Shown here piece after piece: positions 12,203-23,281 of a stretch of DNA of 64,000 nt; positions within the stretch are counted from its first letter, which is position 1, and every line of letters begins with the position of its first letter. A program made the translations under genes and the position numbers. The notes below the pieces were generated by a model that saw only the letters and a program-made list of their open reading frames with translations, searched no databases and was not told the origin of the DNA. Origin of the DNA: Neurospora tetraspora. Its lineage: Eukaryota > Ascomycota > Sordariomycetes > Sordariales > Sordariaceae. Location: assembly GCF_033439725.1 (NCBI RefSeq), contig NW_026944392.1, positions 682,001-746,000 of the forward strand, written 5' to 3'.

Positions 12203-12809
12203 TCAATCGGTCGGTTTCCTAGGATCGTAAACCTCATATCCCTCGTCTTCGGTGTCGCTCTCAACCAGTTCGCTTCTCGGTGCCCTCTTAATCCCCGTTT
12301 GGCCGTCCGGCGCTGTATCGCTCCTAGTTGCTAGAGCCGGTGCAGCAATCGCCGATGTAGCTGTTTTATTTTCTGCAACAGGAACAAAAGCGCTCTTAAA
12401 CCCCGACTTCTTGAACCCGCCCTTCTTGAACCCACCGCCGCCGCCCCTAGCAGCACCAGCACCAGCACCCCCAGCCGCAGCTTCTCCAAGCTTGATGGAG
12501 ATGACGCCCTCATTCTTTTGCTCCTGTCTCCTAGCACGTGCGGCAGCTTGGGGGTCCCGCACCATCTGCTTCATATCCTTGAGGCGCTGCTTGTGGCTGT
12601 GGTCGTAGGAGGAGAGATGGGCTTCATAGTCGTTCATGCGGCTGTATCCCTTTTGGCATAGTTGGCAGTAGAAAGATTGGAGGGCTTCGCGGGCGGAGGA
12701 GGTTTGAGCTGGTGGGAGGGTTTGGTGGCGCTGTTTGAGGGGATGGTTAACATATTGCCATCAGGGTTGCGTGGGGAGCAATGGCTGGATGGTGACTTAC
12801 TGGAGGCAT
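12203..12809 (-). CDS. Small C2H2 zinc-finger protein (GPATCH8/ZNF804A-like finger)
   Basis: Two exons, 12809-12801 (only Met-Pro-Pro) and 12730-12203, with an intron having a GTAAGT donor and CAAACAG acceptor; total 537 nt, 178 aa. The finger at residues 21-45 begins FYCQLCQKGYSRMNDYEAHL and continues through SSYDH, i.e. CX2CX12HX5H. The context EAHLSSYDHSHKQRLKDMKQ is typical of the U1-like finger in GPATCH8/ZNF804A-type nuclear proteins, which are linked to RNA processing. The rest is low complexity: a basic Arg/Gln segment, a Gly/Ala-Gly-Phe-Lys repeat region and an acidic tail. A nuclear or RNA-associated role is inferred from the finger only. It lies tail-to-tail with the Zn2Cys6 factor gene. 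Confidence 0.8.
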
Positions 12810-13453
12810 TTTGACGGTAATTTGGACAATACTAGCAAGTTAGACTGTTTTACTCTGATCTCGACATACGGCTCTCGGGATGTCAATTGCGGTGTTTTCG
12901 ATTTCGTTGCGTGTTGGAGTTTGGTATGGTTCGAGGGAAGTGAACAGGCGTAAAGTCGCAACTCGAGATGAAGCGCGTCTGCGTGTGAGGTCACACCTAG
13001 ACCAAGAACTGCCGGCGGCACGAATCACAGTTCGTTCAATGCAACTTTGACGGACAGCAGGGAAACGTGGGGAAGCTGCCCCCACAGGTTCCACCACAAC
13101 GCCAATCCCCACCAGGCTTGGCTTAGCGGAACACCGTGCTTGCCCGGGCCCAGCGAGTGGCCCACTTGAGGACCCCAACGGCTGAGCCAGTGAGGACCCA
13201 CCCTCGTCACTCAACAAATGCGCCAGTACGTACCTAAAGAACCCGAAACCTCCAACCCATCTGACTTTCCAAGCCCTGTTTGGTTCCTGACGACAAACCT
13301 GCCCGGGTCTCCTGAAGTCCCAATTCGTACCACAAACAACATCAGAAGAGACTAATTGGAAGGAAAACAACCTCAAGAAGGACGAACGAACAAGTAACGG
13401 TTGCGAGAGACTGGCGCAACCCGACGCTTTACACCACAGCCAGTCCATCCACC
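12810..13453. other. Divergent intergenic region
   Basis: About 640 bp between the C2H2 gene (leftward) and the acidic-protein gene (rightward), with no protein-like frame. It should contain both promoters. Confidence 0.4.
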
Positions 13454-14393
13454 ATGGATCCTCACGACCTGGACCCTCGGGACCACCGACCTGGTCAAGA
13501 AGTCGTCGGACAAGGACGCTGCCACCCGGCCCGTAGAGGTGAATGAAGAGAACAAAGACCAGGAAGGTGGTGACCAGTCAGCACAAGGAGGCGACGGCAT
13601 CAACGCTAATCCCGACGAAGGGGTCCCGCCAACGACTGCCACAGGTAGGCCGCCGAATGGCAACGGGGCCACCAACAACATGCCCAAGGTCAAGACGAGC
13701 ATGAACGCCTTCATTCAGAAGCTGCTGCAGTCCGCCAAGGCCGGCTCGGCCGACAAGCGTCTCCTGTCGCTGCTGCAAGAGTGCGCTGAGACCGAGTCGC
13801 TAGCCGAGAGCATGCCCGAGCTTGTCGAGTCACTAGCGCCTTCTAACGGCGGTGATGGCCAGGGGCCCGACGAGAGCGCCGAGGCTGACGAAGCCGAGGA
13901 GGAAGCGGCGGCCGAGGCGGACAAAGTGTACCAGGGCCTCAAGGCGCGCCTGATCCTGGGCGATGCCGCACTCGAGACACTTCTGGAGCTAACGACGACG
14001 GACACGTTCGAGTCGGTGGTTTCGCCCAATACAACGAACACGGAAGGCTTCTGGGGCAAACTTTGGAACGGCATCAAGGGGGTTGGAAAGGGCGCTCTCA
14101 AGGCCGCCCCCGGCATCATTGTCTCGGCGGCCGGGAGTGCGCTCATGAAGAAGATTACCGAGGCTAGTGAGGCCGGCGTTGGCACGGGTCCCAATCCAGA
14201 TGGCGGGTCGGGCGGTGATGGGAACTCAGGCGAGACGGGTGGTGAGGGTGGCAATGATGACGAGGCCGGCAATGATGACGAGGCCGGCAATGATGACGAG
14301 GCCGGCAATGATAACGAGGCCGAGGAGGATCCGGAGCATGAGGCCATGGACAGCTTCGAAGATTGGATGAAAGGTCAGTCAAAGCAGACGTAA
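13454..14393 (+). CDS. Acidic low-complexity protein with amphipathic Gly/Trp-rich segment
   Basis: A long open frame ends at 14393. It has no ATG at its 5' limit, so two starts are possible: the ATG at 13454 with a short intron 13539-13581 (GTGAAT..GTCAG, 43 nt) that brings it into frame, or the in-frame ATG at 13680. Visible features are a Glu/Asp/Ala-rich middle, then a segment beginning GFWGKLWNGIKGVGKGALKA and continuing into a hydrophobic small-residue stretch, then a Gly/Asn/Asp/Glu tail with four tandem GNDDEA units, ending FEDWMKG. The Gly/Trp/Lys segment would form an amphipathic helix that could contact membranes; that is inference. No named domain is recognised. The 43-nt intron is short for this window, so the exact 5' end is uncertain. 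Confidence 0.55.
14250..14321 (+). repeat. Four tandem 18-bp units (GNDDEA/GNDNEA)
   Basis: Units start at 14250, 14268, 14286 and 14304. The first three are identical at DNA level and the fourth has one G to A change. In-frame expansion of this kind suggests recent slippage in the acidic tail of the preceding gene. Confidence 0.85.
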
Positions 14394-14491
14394 GCGTCAC
14401 TGGGGAGGGAAACAGAATCTAGTAATGAGCTACCTGGTGACTCAGGACATCTTTCACGGTCGCGTTAGGACAAACAAGGGATACTTTTTTC

Positions 14492-14943
14492 CTATAAAAC
14501 GAACGAGCTAGCATCAACCGGTTTTGCAAGAATCTCTTCCCATACAACATTTATGCTGTAGTTCTTCACAAATTTGCGGTAGAAGTTGCAAAATCCGAGG
14601 AAAGACTGCACACCCTTTACCGTAGTAGGCTCCTGCCAGTTTGCCACGGCGGTGATCTTCTCGGGATCGACGCCCACTCCGTCAACGCCCACGATGAACC
14701 CAAGGAACTTCGTCCTCTGGACGTGGAATTCACACTTCTTGATGTCGGCCTGGAGACCTGCCTGTCTGAGTCGTTCCAACACCTTTCGTACATGTTCGCG
14801 GTGCACCTGTAAGGTGTTGGAGTAGATCAAGATACCGTCGATGTATGCACTGCAGAACTCGTCGAGGTAGCCCATCAAGGCGTTGTTGATGTATCGTTGG
14901 AACGTCGAAGGACCGTTGGATAGCCCGAACGGTAATACCTTGT
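14492..14943 (-). mobile_element. Ty3/Gypsy reverse-transcriptase fragment (fossil)
   Basis: The complement encodes part of a Ty3-type pol: the fingers/palm segment LPFGLSNGPSTFQ, the catalytic box region YIDGILIYS and the downstream KCEFHVQRTKFLGF and SFLGFCNFYRKF motifs. Only part of the reverse transcriptase is present, with no protease, RNase H, integrase or LTR next to it, so it is a broken, truncated relic. Confidence 0.85.
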
Positions 14944-15340
14944 ATCACAGAGGTGGAAATCGGTCAGCACATGAAGACTTGATTCCTTCCGTGCCCTCAG
15001 GGCAGGTCTGACAAGCTATTCAATATACAATGGAGGCGAGGTGTGAGCGTGTCTCAGCCCCTCATCCTTCGGAGCTTGGCGTTGACAGAGTGCGTTGATG
15101 TGACTCGTCCTGAGGCACTCGAAGGAGCCAGGAGGATTTGACGGAGTGTAGGACCACTGTTTCGGCGGCATGTGACACACCCCCCAGGTTCCCGGATCTG
15201 CTGATTGAGCTCAGAGATTCGGGTGCCTGCCTCACATCCGAGGTCACTGTCTTCTGCTGGCCCCTTCGGGCCATGAATGGAGTCTCTATCTTTGCCTCCT
15301 CCCACTGATTGACCTTCTCCGCGACTCCTTTCGCAGGTGC

Positions 15341-16018
15341 TTACGCCTCCTCCAGAGTGAGATTCTTAGACGTCGCCCAAACTGCTGGGGCTACAATAGC
15401 CTGTGTGTCTTGCAAGTTCAGCATCATCCTGAAGTTCTCGAACTTCTGTCGGGAGAGACACTTGGTGAGGCCGTCAGCCGGCATCTGGGCCGTCGGAAGG
15501 TAGGTCACAATGAACTTCCCAGCCGCGTATTCTTGACGCAGCCACATATTCTGGATATCAATATGACGGAGGCGCGTACTGATCCTAGCGTTCTCGCCAA
15601 CAACCAGACGAATGGTCTGCTGATTGTCACAGAATATAGTCATGAGCTGGCCAAGGTCGAGACTGATACAGCGGAACAGCCTCTCGAGAGCGAGAGCTTC
15701 CTTGGCAGTGTGCTCAAGGGCGAGAAGCTCAGCTTCTGTGGTAGAGGTTGTGACGGTTGCTTGTCTGGCGGCCCTCCACAAGAGAGGGCCTCCGAATAGG
15801 ATAAAGATATATCCCTGGGATGAGTGGCGTGTTTCCTCATCGTCGGCAAACGACGCGTCTCCTGCGACGATTAAGAACTGCCCTTCCAAGTGCTCACCTC
15901 CGTACTGGATGCCCGGAAAGCGGCGGCCATACAGATACAGAAGCGCCTGGTTGGCAGCGGCAAGGTGTGCAGGTCCGGGGACATTAATACACGCTGAGAC
16001 GAAGGAGCAATATGACAA
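15341..16018 (-). mobile_element. Ty1/Copia RNase H fragment (fossil)
   Basis: The complement encodes the C-terminal end of a Copia pol, with the diagnostic GYIFILFGGPLLWRA, TEAELLALEHTAKEAL, CDNQQTIRLV and RHIDIQNMWLRQE motifs. Upstream domains and LTRs are absent, so the piece is a truncated relic. Its 5' side abuts an unrelated plus-strand frame that starts about 16.0 kb. Confidence 0.9.
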
Positions 16019-16046
16019 AGAACGCGAAAGTAAAAATTCAGACGAA

Positions 16047-16685
16047 ATGAATGGAGGGGGAGGAGAATTCGTTGATGATCGAATGGATATAGATGACTAT
16101 GGGTTCATCGAAGACGACGATGGTGAAGAGGGACTGTTACAAACCAACGATGATGACCGCTGTGTGGATATAGACTCGCTCCTCGCGCTCTACAAAGAGG
16201 GTACTCCAGACTTAGAGCAGTATCTCGCATCCACTGACTATTCCAGTAGCCCGCCGAACGATCTGGCCAAGCTACAATGCGAATCCCTTGATCGACGTAA
16301 CGAGAAGATAGCTACGGCGCATGGCACACAATACAAGATTAGTTATACGCTCTTGAAGCAGTACCAGTACGAAGTTCAGGAGTTGAAGCGACAGATTGAG
16401 GCTACAAGCGGAGCATCGAAGACGAAACTGACCAACGACCTACATACCACTTTTGCTCAAATTCACAAGTATCTAGTGAATGGCAATCTGCCCACCCGCT
16501 GGGCAAACCTGTTGGGTGCACCCCCACCGCCAGAAAGCTTTGATTCATCGCTCCCTTCCGCCTGGGATCGTCTGTACAATGGCTTTCCCAGAAAAACGAA
16601 TGATCAATATGATTTTCATAGCTTGGGCCGAACCACACGGGCTCCAGCGAGAAAAAATCTTGGCTATGACGCCCTACGGTCTTGA
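16047..16685 (+). CDS. Uncharacterised acidic/coiled-coil protein, possibly 5'-truncated
   Basis: The frame from the ATG at 16047 gives 212 aa: an acidic N-terminus (MDIDDYGFIEDDDGEE), a Leu/Ala region and a predicted coiled coil near residues 115-150 (KQYQYEVQELKRQIEA). It ends in a basic tail. The open frame continues upstream of the ATG to the edge of the Copia fragment at 16.02 kb with protein-like sequence (KEQYDKERESKNSDE). This suggests the original start was lost when the element arrived. No family is recognised and the gene may be dead. Confidence 0.35.
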   Translation: MNGGGGEFVDDRMDIDDYGFIEDDDGEEGLLQTNDDDRCVDIDSLLALYKEGTPDLEQYLASTDYSSSPPNDLAKLQCESLDRRNEKIATAHGTQYKISYTLLKQYQYEVQELKRQIEATSGASKTKLTNDLHTTFAQIHKYLVNGNLPTRWANLLGAPPPPESFDSSLPSAWDRLYNGFPRKTNDQYDFHSLGRTTRAPARKNLGYDALRS

Positions 16686-16977
16686 TTGCAAAGGGAAGTA
16701 CGAGGTCGGGTTCGAAGAATATGAAAAGTTCAAAGACGAGAAAGTAATCCCAAATACGAGCTCCTTACGAGCACGGGCGAGTGTAAGGCTCAGGTTCAGG
16801 GAATTCTGGGCGCCTGGTCGGAAGGTGAAGGGACAACCGAGAGATTCCCAGAGGTCTATTGCCTTCTCCAATTTACGGGCAACGTCTTTAGGGTGGCGTC
16901 GCCGCCTCAACCTCTTCCTGCTTCTTCGACTCCTCCAGTCCGATCCCTTCGAGCCCGCGGGATGCCCTTGATCCGGA

Positions 16978-17437
16978 CGTTGCGTGCATTGAACACAAGT
17001 GCTTCAAGAGCTGCTGGTACAGAAAAGCAAATACCATAGCTGACCTCATTACTGAGCATTTGCCGTATATGGATGAACATCCGTTCGCTATGTCAATGTC
17101 AAGCACGCTCAGTTCGTTCCGACAGACGGCTGCCTCCCTCGCTCAACCCTCCCTCGCTCAGCCGCCGCCCTTCAGCTTCGTACAGTATCGCACCTGTAGA
17201 GACCCTACACGCCGCTCTCGATGCGGGAAGGCACTAGTGAACTGCTTCTGGATGTCCTGCCACGGCAGCCCCAGTCCTAGAGTCTTTCATCCAAAGCCGC
17301 CCCTACCGCAAATCATCGAGTCCCTCGGTCAGCCCGACTACTCGCCCGACCACAATCTTCCCGTCCCGACGACACCATCCGACCCAGCACCAACCCAACG
17401 ATTACTCCAATCCAGTTCCTGCAAAGCACACATATGA
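16978..17437 (+). pseudogene. Uncharacterised protein remnant
   Basis: An open frame reads IEHKCFKSCWYRKANTIADL and then a conserved-looking ITEHLPYMDEHPF block. It degrades into Ser/Pro-rich sequence and stops at 17437. No start codon fits the first part well. It may be a distal exon of the preceding gene or an independent relic; function unknown. Confidence 0.25.
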
Positions 17438-17786
17438 AGATTAGCAGAAAGAACGAACATTGAATCCTCATTAAACAAAGGGCAGTTGAAAGGAGAGGTG
17501 ACTTACGCAACGAAAATGAAACCACCGATGATCGCTTCCCATATTCCCAAAACCCCCAAAACCCCCAAAGCCTGCCCCTGAGTACAGGTATCAAATTGCA
17601 TCCCGGCCACCGGCACCCACAAGAAAAACCGTGACACCCACAATACGCCCCAGTCCTGTCCGAGTTCCGGTTTTTCTACTAATTGATCGACAATAAGGTT
17701 GGCTTATAAGTTTCTCCCAGATTGGCAGCTATGTTATAGAATTTTATGTTATATGATACCCGTTGGGGAGGAGGTTAGTGCTCTGT

Positions 17787-18271
17787 CTATTTCCCTACTT
17801 TGTTGCATAGGGTAGTGACCTGTTCCCCAACGGATGGGTATATATCGAATAGATGAGTCTCGGAGTTGTATTGAAGCCATTTGCCCTTTCCGTTTATGGC
17901 AATCCTATAGCCCAAGTATAGAACCCATGTAATTCTTTCGTCGAAGAGGGAAGCCGATTCGAAATACTTCTCATTGTCGATGATTTTGTCTTCCGAGAAC
18001 CAGTCGCTTGGGAAATAGTTCTCAACCCACAGAAGGCCGCGCATAGCAAAGTCCTCGGGTAAAGGACGGGGAACCTCTTCGTTCTCCGGCCTGGGAAACT
18101 GATCGCTCTCAAATCGGTTATATGCGAAGGAGGAGGGGTGGGAGAGTAAGCTTACCCACTATCGTATGGAAGTCTAGGTGGAGATGGTACCATCGCAGCT
18201 CCCAGTGGCAATGACCCCGTTGCTACCTCTAATATTTCTACTTGTGAGAAAGAATTGGGAAATGGTCGCAT
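17787..18271 (-). CDS. Small hypothetical protein (two-exon model)
   Basis: Proposed exons 18271-18156 and 18090-17787 (GTAAGC donor, CCCAG acceptor) give 420 nt and 139 aa. The C-terminal exon is protein-like and compact, with the segments PLPEDFAMRGLLWVENYFP, DWFSEDKIIDNEKYFE and ITWVLYLGYRIA. Its aromatic and charged pattern resembles a conserved tail I associate with Sordariomycete hypothetical proteins, but I cannot name the family. The N-terminal exon is weak. It lies just downstream of the ankyrin end of the NLR pseudogene, on the same strand, and could be an unrelated gene or a leftover 3' segment. Confidence 0.35.
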
Positions 18272-18367
18272 CTGTGGTAAAGAGGGACAGGTTGTGGTGA
18301 CAGCCCAGCGTGAGATAGCAGAATGTGACGGCACCGGTACTATAACGGTAGCCAAAGGACGATCTGA

Positions 18368-21300
18368 TCATTCCATGTGATAGTCGAGTAAAATCTCGTA
18401 CGACCTCTTTGTGGCCTTGGAACGAGGCCGCCTGGAGCGCCGTGCCGTAATGTCCGCCTTGTGCATTAACGTCGGCGCCCTTATCGAGCAGCATCTCGAC
18501 GACCTCTTTGTAGCCTTCTCCCGAGGCCGCCTGGAGCGCCGTGCTGTAGCGCCCTCTACTTTGTGTATTGACGCCGGCGCCCTTATCAAGCAGCATCTCG
18601 ACGACCTCTTTGTGGCCTTCTCTCGAGGCCGCCTGGAGCGCTGTGCCGTCTCCGCCTTGTGCATTAACATCTATTTTCTCCTTGGCCAAGATATCTTCGA
18701 CGACCAGCCTTAGACCCAGATAACTCGCCAGAGCCAAATCAGTCCAATTTTGCCACCTGATCCACCTCGGTTCGAAGTAGTTAGGTGCCCAAACTATCGC
18801 CTTCCCAACCACATTACAGAGCGCGCGCGCATCCTTCCGTGATGGGTCTGCAAGGACATCTTCCTGCGAGATGTGGTGCGAAGGCCAGTGAACAGCTGCG
18901 TACGGGAGGAATGAGCGTTCTTGACTACCGGGAGAGTTCTGAACTGGTGTTGCGAGATCTGGCAGCAGTAAATAGTGAAGCCAGACCAGTGACATCGTGC
19001 TGTGCGACTTTCGCATGTTCAAGCGCCCTTCCCACTTGCCTTGTCGTTGAGGATTGGTGAGGAATTCCCTCGCTGTCTGATGAATGAAAGACAGCTTTGA
19101 GTCGTAGACGCTGATGAAGAGGCCGCATAAGTTCTTGACGATGCGTCAGAAGTTGTCTCTTGGCACAATTCTGATTCAACGGCCGCGTATGATGCGAACC
19201 GTTGTTTCTGTGAAGCTAACGTCAACGCAACGTTCGTCTCGTCGAGAGTTAGGGGCCGTGCAGCGGTGAGGGTGATTCGGAGAAGTATATCGGTTTGTTC
19301 TTCATCCTGGCTTCTGCTCAATATCTTTTCGTACGCTTCAGACACCTGGGATGGAATATCAGACAATAGGCTCTCAAAGCTTGACCGCTTCCCGTATCGA
19401 CTCAGGTTCTCCTTGATTATGTCGAATATGAGATAAAGCCACAGGTATGTGCGGTTCTCCATGCTCTTGAGGCGTTGGGAAATCTTGCGTCGATCATCAG
19501 CGTTGAAACTACCCATGACTGTATTTACGCGCTCATCGATGACCAGATTGATCTCGCGGCCGATGTCGGCAGACTTGTCGTCGCCATCGAATCGCAGATA
19601 CTTTGTCGTAAGGAAATTCCCAAAATAAGCCTCTAAATTGTCGTATGGACGACTGGTGATGAGAAACTTAAGCTTCGAAGACGAGTGGGCCAGATGGTGC
19701 GGCTGGCAGTAGAAGTCTTTAAGCTTGTTGATCAATTCCTTCCGGCTACTTTTATCGCATTCATCAAGAGCATCGAGGATGCAAACAACTTCTCCAGTGT
19801 CCGAGGATCTGACACACTCCAGCAGGATTCGCCAGAGCTCAGAGAAGTTTTGGGTCAGCTTTTCACCGTAGTTCTTATGGCTGGGCAGCGCATTTCCGAT
19901 CAGGCCGCCGGCAGGGTCCTGTGTGAAAAGCTGGTGGAGGATGGCACACAAGGCGTTGGTGCTGTGCATGCGGCGTTCATCTCCGTCCTTGAAAAAGAAA
20001 TAGCAGACGGTCGAGGTCGTAACGTTCGTGGATAGCCGATGGTCGTCGATCAGAGCCCGCGACAGGACCGACTTTCCACACCCAGGGCCGGCAGAGACCC
20101 AGAGAAGGCTGGACGTGTTGCTGTCTCGCCACTTACGGAATCTGTCATCGTCGAAGAACCACTCGCATGTGCCTTCCACCTTACGCGGGTTGAAGTTTTT
20201 GTAACCTTCGTAGTCGGACGCGAGATCTTGAAGGAGAACTCTTTCCTTCTGGTCCTCGTAGATTCTCTGGGTCTGCCTCCCACCTCTTTCAAGAATCCCC
20301 CGGATCTCGCCGAGAATGGTCCGAGACTGTTGTATCTCTTGCAGCTGGCAGTTCCAGCGTTCCCTGATTTCCCCTTTCATTGAGATGAACGATGCAGCCG
20401 CTGCAGTCTTTACTCAACTTATCAATCTCTGCTGCCTTATTATCCCAGTCGTTCCAGCCGGCCACGTTTTGCCACGCGCGCGAGAGTTGGGCTATGGAGA
20501 GATGGCATATGACGCGGGCTTGATATTCGATGATGTACGAATAGACCTTGGCCAAGGGTTCGACAAGGCGTTCGTAATGTTGTCGATGTTCGGATTGGAG
20601 ATAGGTCTCTTCGCAGATTCGCCAATATATTTGGAGGTCGCCGATTAAATTGAAGCCTTTAGCATGGCCTCGTTTTGGATGGTACCGCTTGTGAGGAGCT
20701 GCCCCGGTAAGCATGCGCGTAGGAGCTGGGAAGATCATAGACCTACGGGGAGAAGCAACGAAACACCGGTCCATGCCAGCGCCGCGTACGGCTGAGCGCT
20801 GAGAGCGTCCTTGACTATCGGGTCGGACCAGAGGAGAAACTTTGCCAACTTCTCCGCCTGCTCTCGTATCTTTATATCCCTCCCCAGAAGCGAGACTTGC
20901 CACTGCTTCTTCTCCCGATCTTCTAACAGCTGCGTCACGATTGACTCGACGGACCGCGGCACTGAAAGGTCGATGCTGGCTGGGGGGTCGCCTTGCACGG
21001 AGGCCAGATGCTTCGCGTAGTCTGCCATCAGCTCGGGCTCCCGCTCCCGGAATATCTTGTATGCCTGGCCCCACGGATCGACATCGTGGCTTGGGGAAGA
21101 GGCCGTGTCGGAAGTGGTGGCAGGGCGGAGGGTTGGGGCCGGCGAGGCGGGAGTGGGGTTCGGAGGTTGTGGAGCAGACAGCACGATCTGCTCGGGAGGC
21201 GGATGCGTGATAATTGTCGGGACCGGGGGGATTTCGGAAGCGGAAGCTGGCGCCGACGCGGACGGTAAGGCTGGTGCGGTTGGCAGGGTCGCAGGCGGAG

Positions 21301-21385
21301 ATGAGACTCCGCTAGCCGCCTTGGATGCGCCGTCGGGTTTATGCTTCCCCCGCAGCCTGTTCGTGATCTGCGAAAGTCGTCCCAT
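18368..21385 (-). pseudogene. NACHT-ankyrin NLR-type gene with several frame breaks
   Basis: It starts at the ATG at 21385 (MGRLSQITNRLRGKHKPDG). The parts in order are a Pro/Ala-rich linker, an N-terminal NWD-type helical domain (DPWGQAYKIFRERE; GVSLLLPV; DLQIYWRICEETYLQ), and a NACHT NTPase with Walker A SAGPGCGKSVLSRAL, Walker B VVCILDALDECD and sensor LKFLITSRPYD. A winged-helix-like region (LTAARPLTLDE; KLSFIHQTAREFL) follows, then three and a half ankyrin repeats of 33 aa (GTALQAASREGHKEVVEMLL). Fungal NLRs of this plan sense non-self and trigger cell death. An intron fits near 20735-20690. Four single-base frame changes are apparent, near 20660, 20388, 19165 and 18395. Either the host gene is dead or the assembly has indel errors. 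The domain calls are secure. Confidence 0.85.
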
Positions 21386-21572
21386 ACTGTTCCGGACACC
21401 GGCCACGAGCGGGATATTGATGGCTGTCTGCAGAATCGTTCCTGGGCGAAGTATCACGGGGCGAGAGGGCACCGTTGGGGGTATGGTAAGATATGTGTTG
21501 TTGTGCGAAGGAGAGGAAAGGAAGATGTGCGTGGAGGACTGGCTATATGGGCGAGAGCCCAGACAGGCCAGT

Positions 21573-21592
21573 CCGTGCGTACCAGTAGCTTT

Positions 21593-21636
<44 letters not shown>

Positions 21637-21746
21637 ATTTTTAACGTCTACTTCCGCCTCCCGTGGGGCATGAGACGTGCCACATCGGTGAATATAGCGT
21701 ACAAAAATAGGAGCAATGCCCTGGCGCGCCCGTGCGTACCAGTAGC
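21573..21746 (-). mobile_element. 5'-truncated LINE (or SINE) insertion with 17-bp target duplication
   Basis: The 17-bp sequence CCGTGCGTACCAGTAGC occurs at 21573-21589 and again at 21730-21746. Between them lie 140 bp ending, on the complement strand, in a run of about sixteen AAC trinucleotides (TTG on the plus strand, 21593-21640). A long target duplication with a simple-repeat tail and a short body is the signature of target-primed reverse transcription. About 95 bp of the body matches 32118-32222, which carries the same tail. The clade is not identifiable from the short body. Confidence 0.8.
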
Positions 21747-21805
21747 GGCCTGGTAGCTTGCACCACTTATGGGGCCGCGGCGGGGGTAGGGTGTAAATCC
21801 GAGTG

Positions 21806-21850
21806 TCCTCCGGGACGAAATGTTTCGTCGGCTTGTGAAGGGATCCTTCT
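21806..21850. repeat. 45-bp block shared with 36618-36666, with hairpin
   Basis: The block contains GGGACGAAATGTTTCGTCG, an inverted repeat with 7-bp arms GACGAAA/TTTCGTC, followed by a GAAGGGATCCTT motif. Nearly the same block occurs at 36618-36666. One copy lies 5' of the NACHT gene and the other 3' of the NB-ARC gene. Confidence 0.65.
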
Positions 21851-22248
21851 AGCATGTCTGAAAAGGGAAACATTCTGGCCGTTTGCGGCATCTGATTGGT
21901 TCGACGATGTGCGCTTGGCATGTGACCAGTCAAGGGTCGCCTGGCATCCTGGCATCCCAAGAGTTTACTGGAAAGGGTTCACAAAGGATCGAGAGTATTA
22001 TGATTTGTAAATGTAAATGATGATGTATCGAAGGAGGGCAGCAAGGTAAAGATTGCCAAGGTACCTTCATCGTTTGGCCAAACGATACAACCAAATAAGA
22101 AACCGAGCAGCAAGGGAGTTACCAGATATAACGACGACCCCAACCTTCTTCTCCAAAGCAAGCCGATCATCTGATTTTTGCTAGACGGCCTAATTAACGT
22201 GATTCTGAGTACTACCAGACATCTTCAGAAAACGTCGTTTTGATAGCC

Positions 22249-22773
22249 TCAGAGACGGCACCCGGACTTCCTATTGTCGAGATTGAGGTTCGATAGTGCC
22301 TCATCCGTCTCTTCGATATCCTCGATGAGTTCGTTCTCGCTGCTTAACCTCTCCAGCTCCTCTTGGAGAAGCGCGATGAGGCGTCCAGATGCCCTGTTCA
22401 TTGCCCTGTTCAGGATCTAGAGGAAATTAGTGTTAGATGGGTGTGACTGGCATGGACTTTCAACTGCTTATTCGGGGACGCATGTTCCTACCTCACCAAA
22501 ATCGCGCCCATCACCTAGTGCCGACTGTGTCTCTCCTTGGATTTCCTTGCCATCCGTCATATTTAGCGAATATAGATCCGGCGGAGGCAGAGAATTCATT
22601 ATCTGAGGGGTGACCAATTTGGGCGTGCTAACTTCGAACTTGGCGTGGGATCCTAGGTAGGGGCGTTGGAAGTGGGTGGTAGGTACGAAAGACCGCTCGA
22701 GCGAGGCTTCCGTTGGGTAATTAAGCAGGTTAGAAGTCTTCTCTCTTAATATGGAATACATCTCGTCACCCAT
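22249..22773 (-). CDS. Small protein with C-terminal coiled coil, unknown function
   Basis: Two exons, 22773-22492 and 22416-22249, with an intron having a GTAGGA donor and CTCTAG acceptor; total 450 nt, 149 aa, exact multiple of three. The N-terminal half includes MGDEMYSILREKTSNLLNYP and a Pro-rich middle (NSLPPPDLYSLNM). The C-terminal exon is a clear heptad-like helix, RLIALLQEELERLSSENELI, continuing as an acidic coil. The exon boundary falls between two well-formed helices, which supports the splice. No domain family is recognised. It stands alone between the NLR pseudogene and a permease relic. Confidence 0.65.
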
Positions 22774-23281
22774 TGTTGACAGGGTGAGGTACCGATTGGC
22801 GCCAAATTCAGTTGTCCGTTGATAATAGAAGCGAAACGAAAACGTCGAGGATATGGTTTGGGAGAAAACGGTGATATGTGAAGAAGAGATGTGTGAGAAG
22901 ATGTTCTCAAATACGATACCAAGTGCTTCACAGAACTTGATGATGGTGCAAGTGCTGCGCAAAACTTGATGATGGCTGGAGTGGTATATATTCCATGGAA
23001 AAACAGGCGGCCAATAACACATCTTGGTTTCACCGACTTCCGCCTAAATCGGACTTAGGGCCTGGAGGGGTCGTCGAGCATCGAATGCCCTTGATGCCTT
23101 CGGTACCCCGGCGAAGTGGTGACGTTACACGATCCCTGGCCGCAGCAACAGCCTCTCCCAAACGGGTACCAAGCCTCTGAGCGGAAGCCTAAGATGGTGA
23201 TACTCCATAAGATAATGACTTGATTGCATTGTTCCTCCTGGCTTACTCCCAATGCAAATTCTCAAACACGGCGCCGCATTG

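Noticed and set aside
14164-14400. His/Arg-rich minus-strand frame with repeats (RPRHHC units)
   Set aside because: Antisense shadow of the 18-bp GNDDEA repeats.
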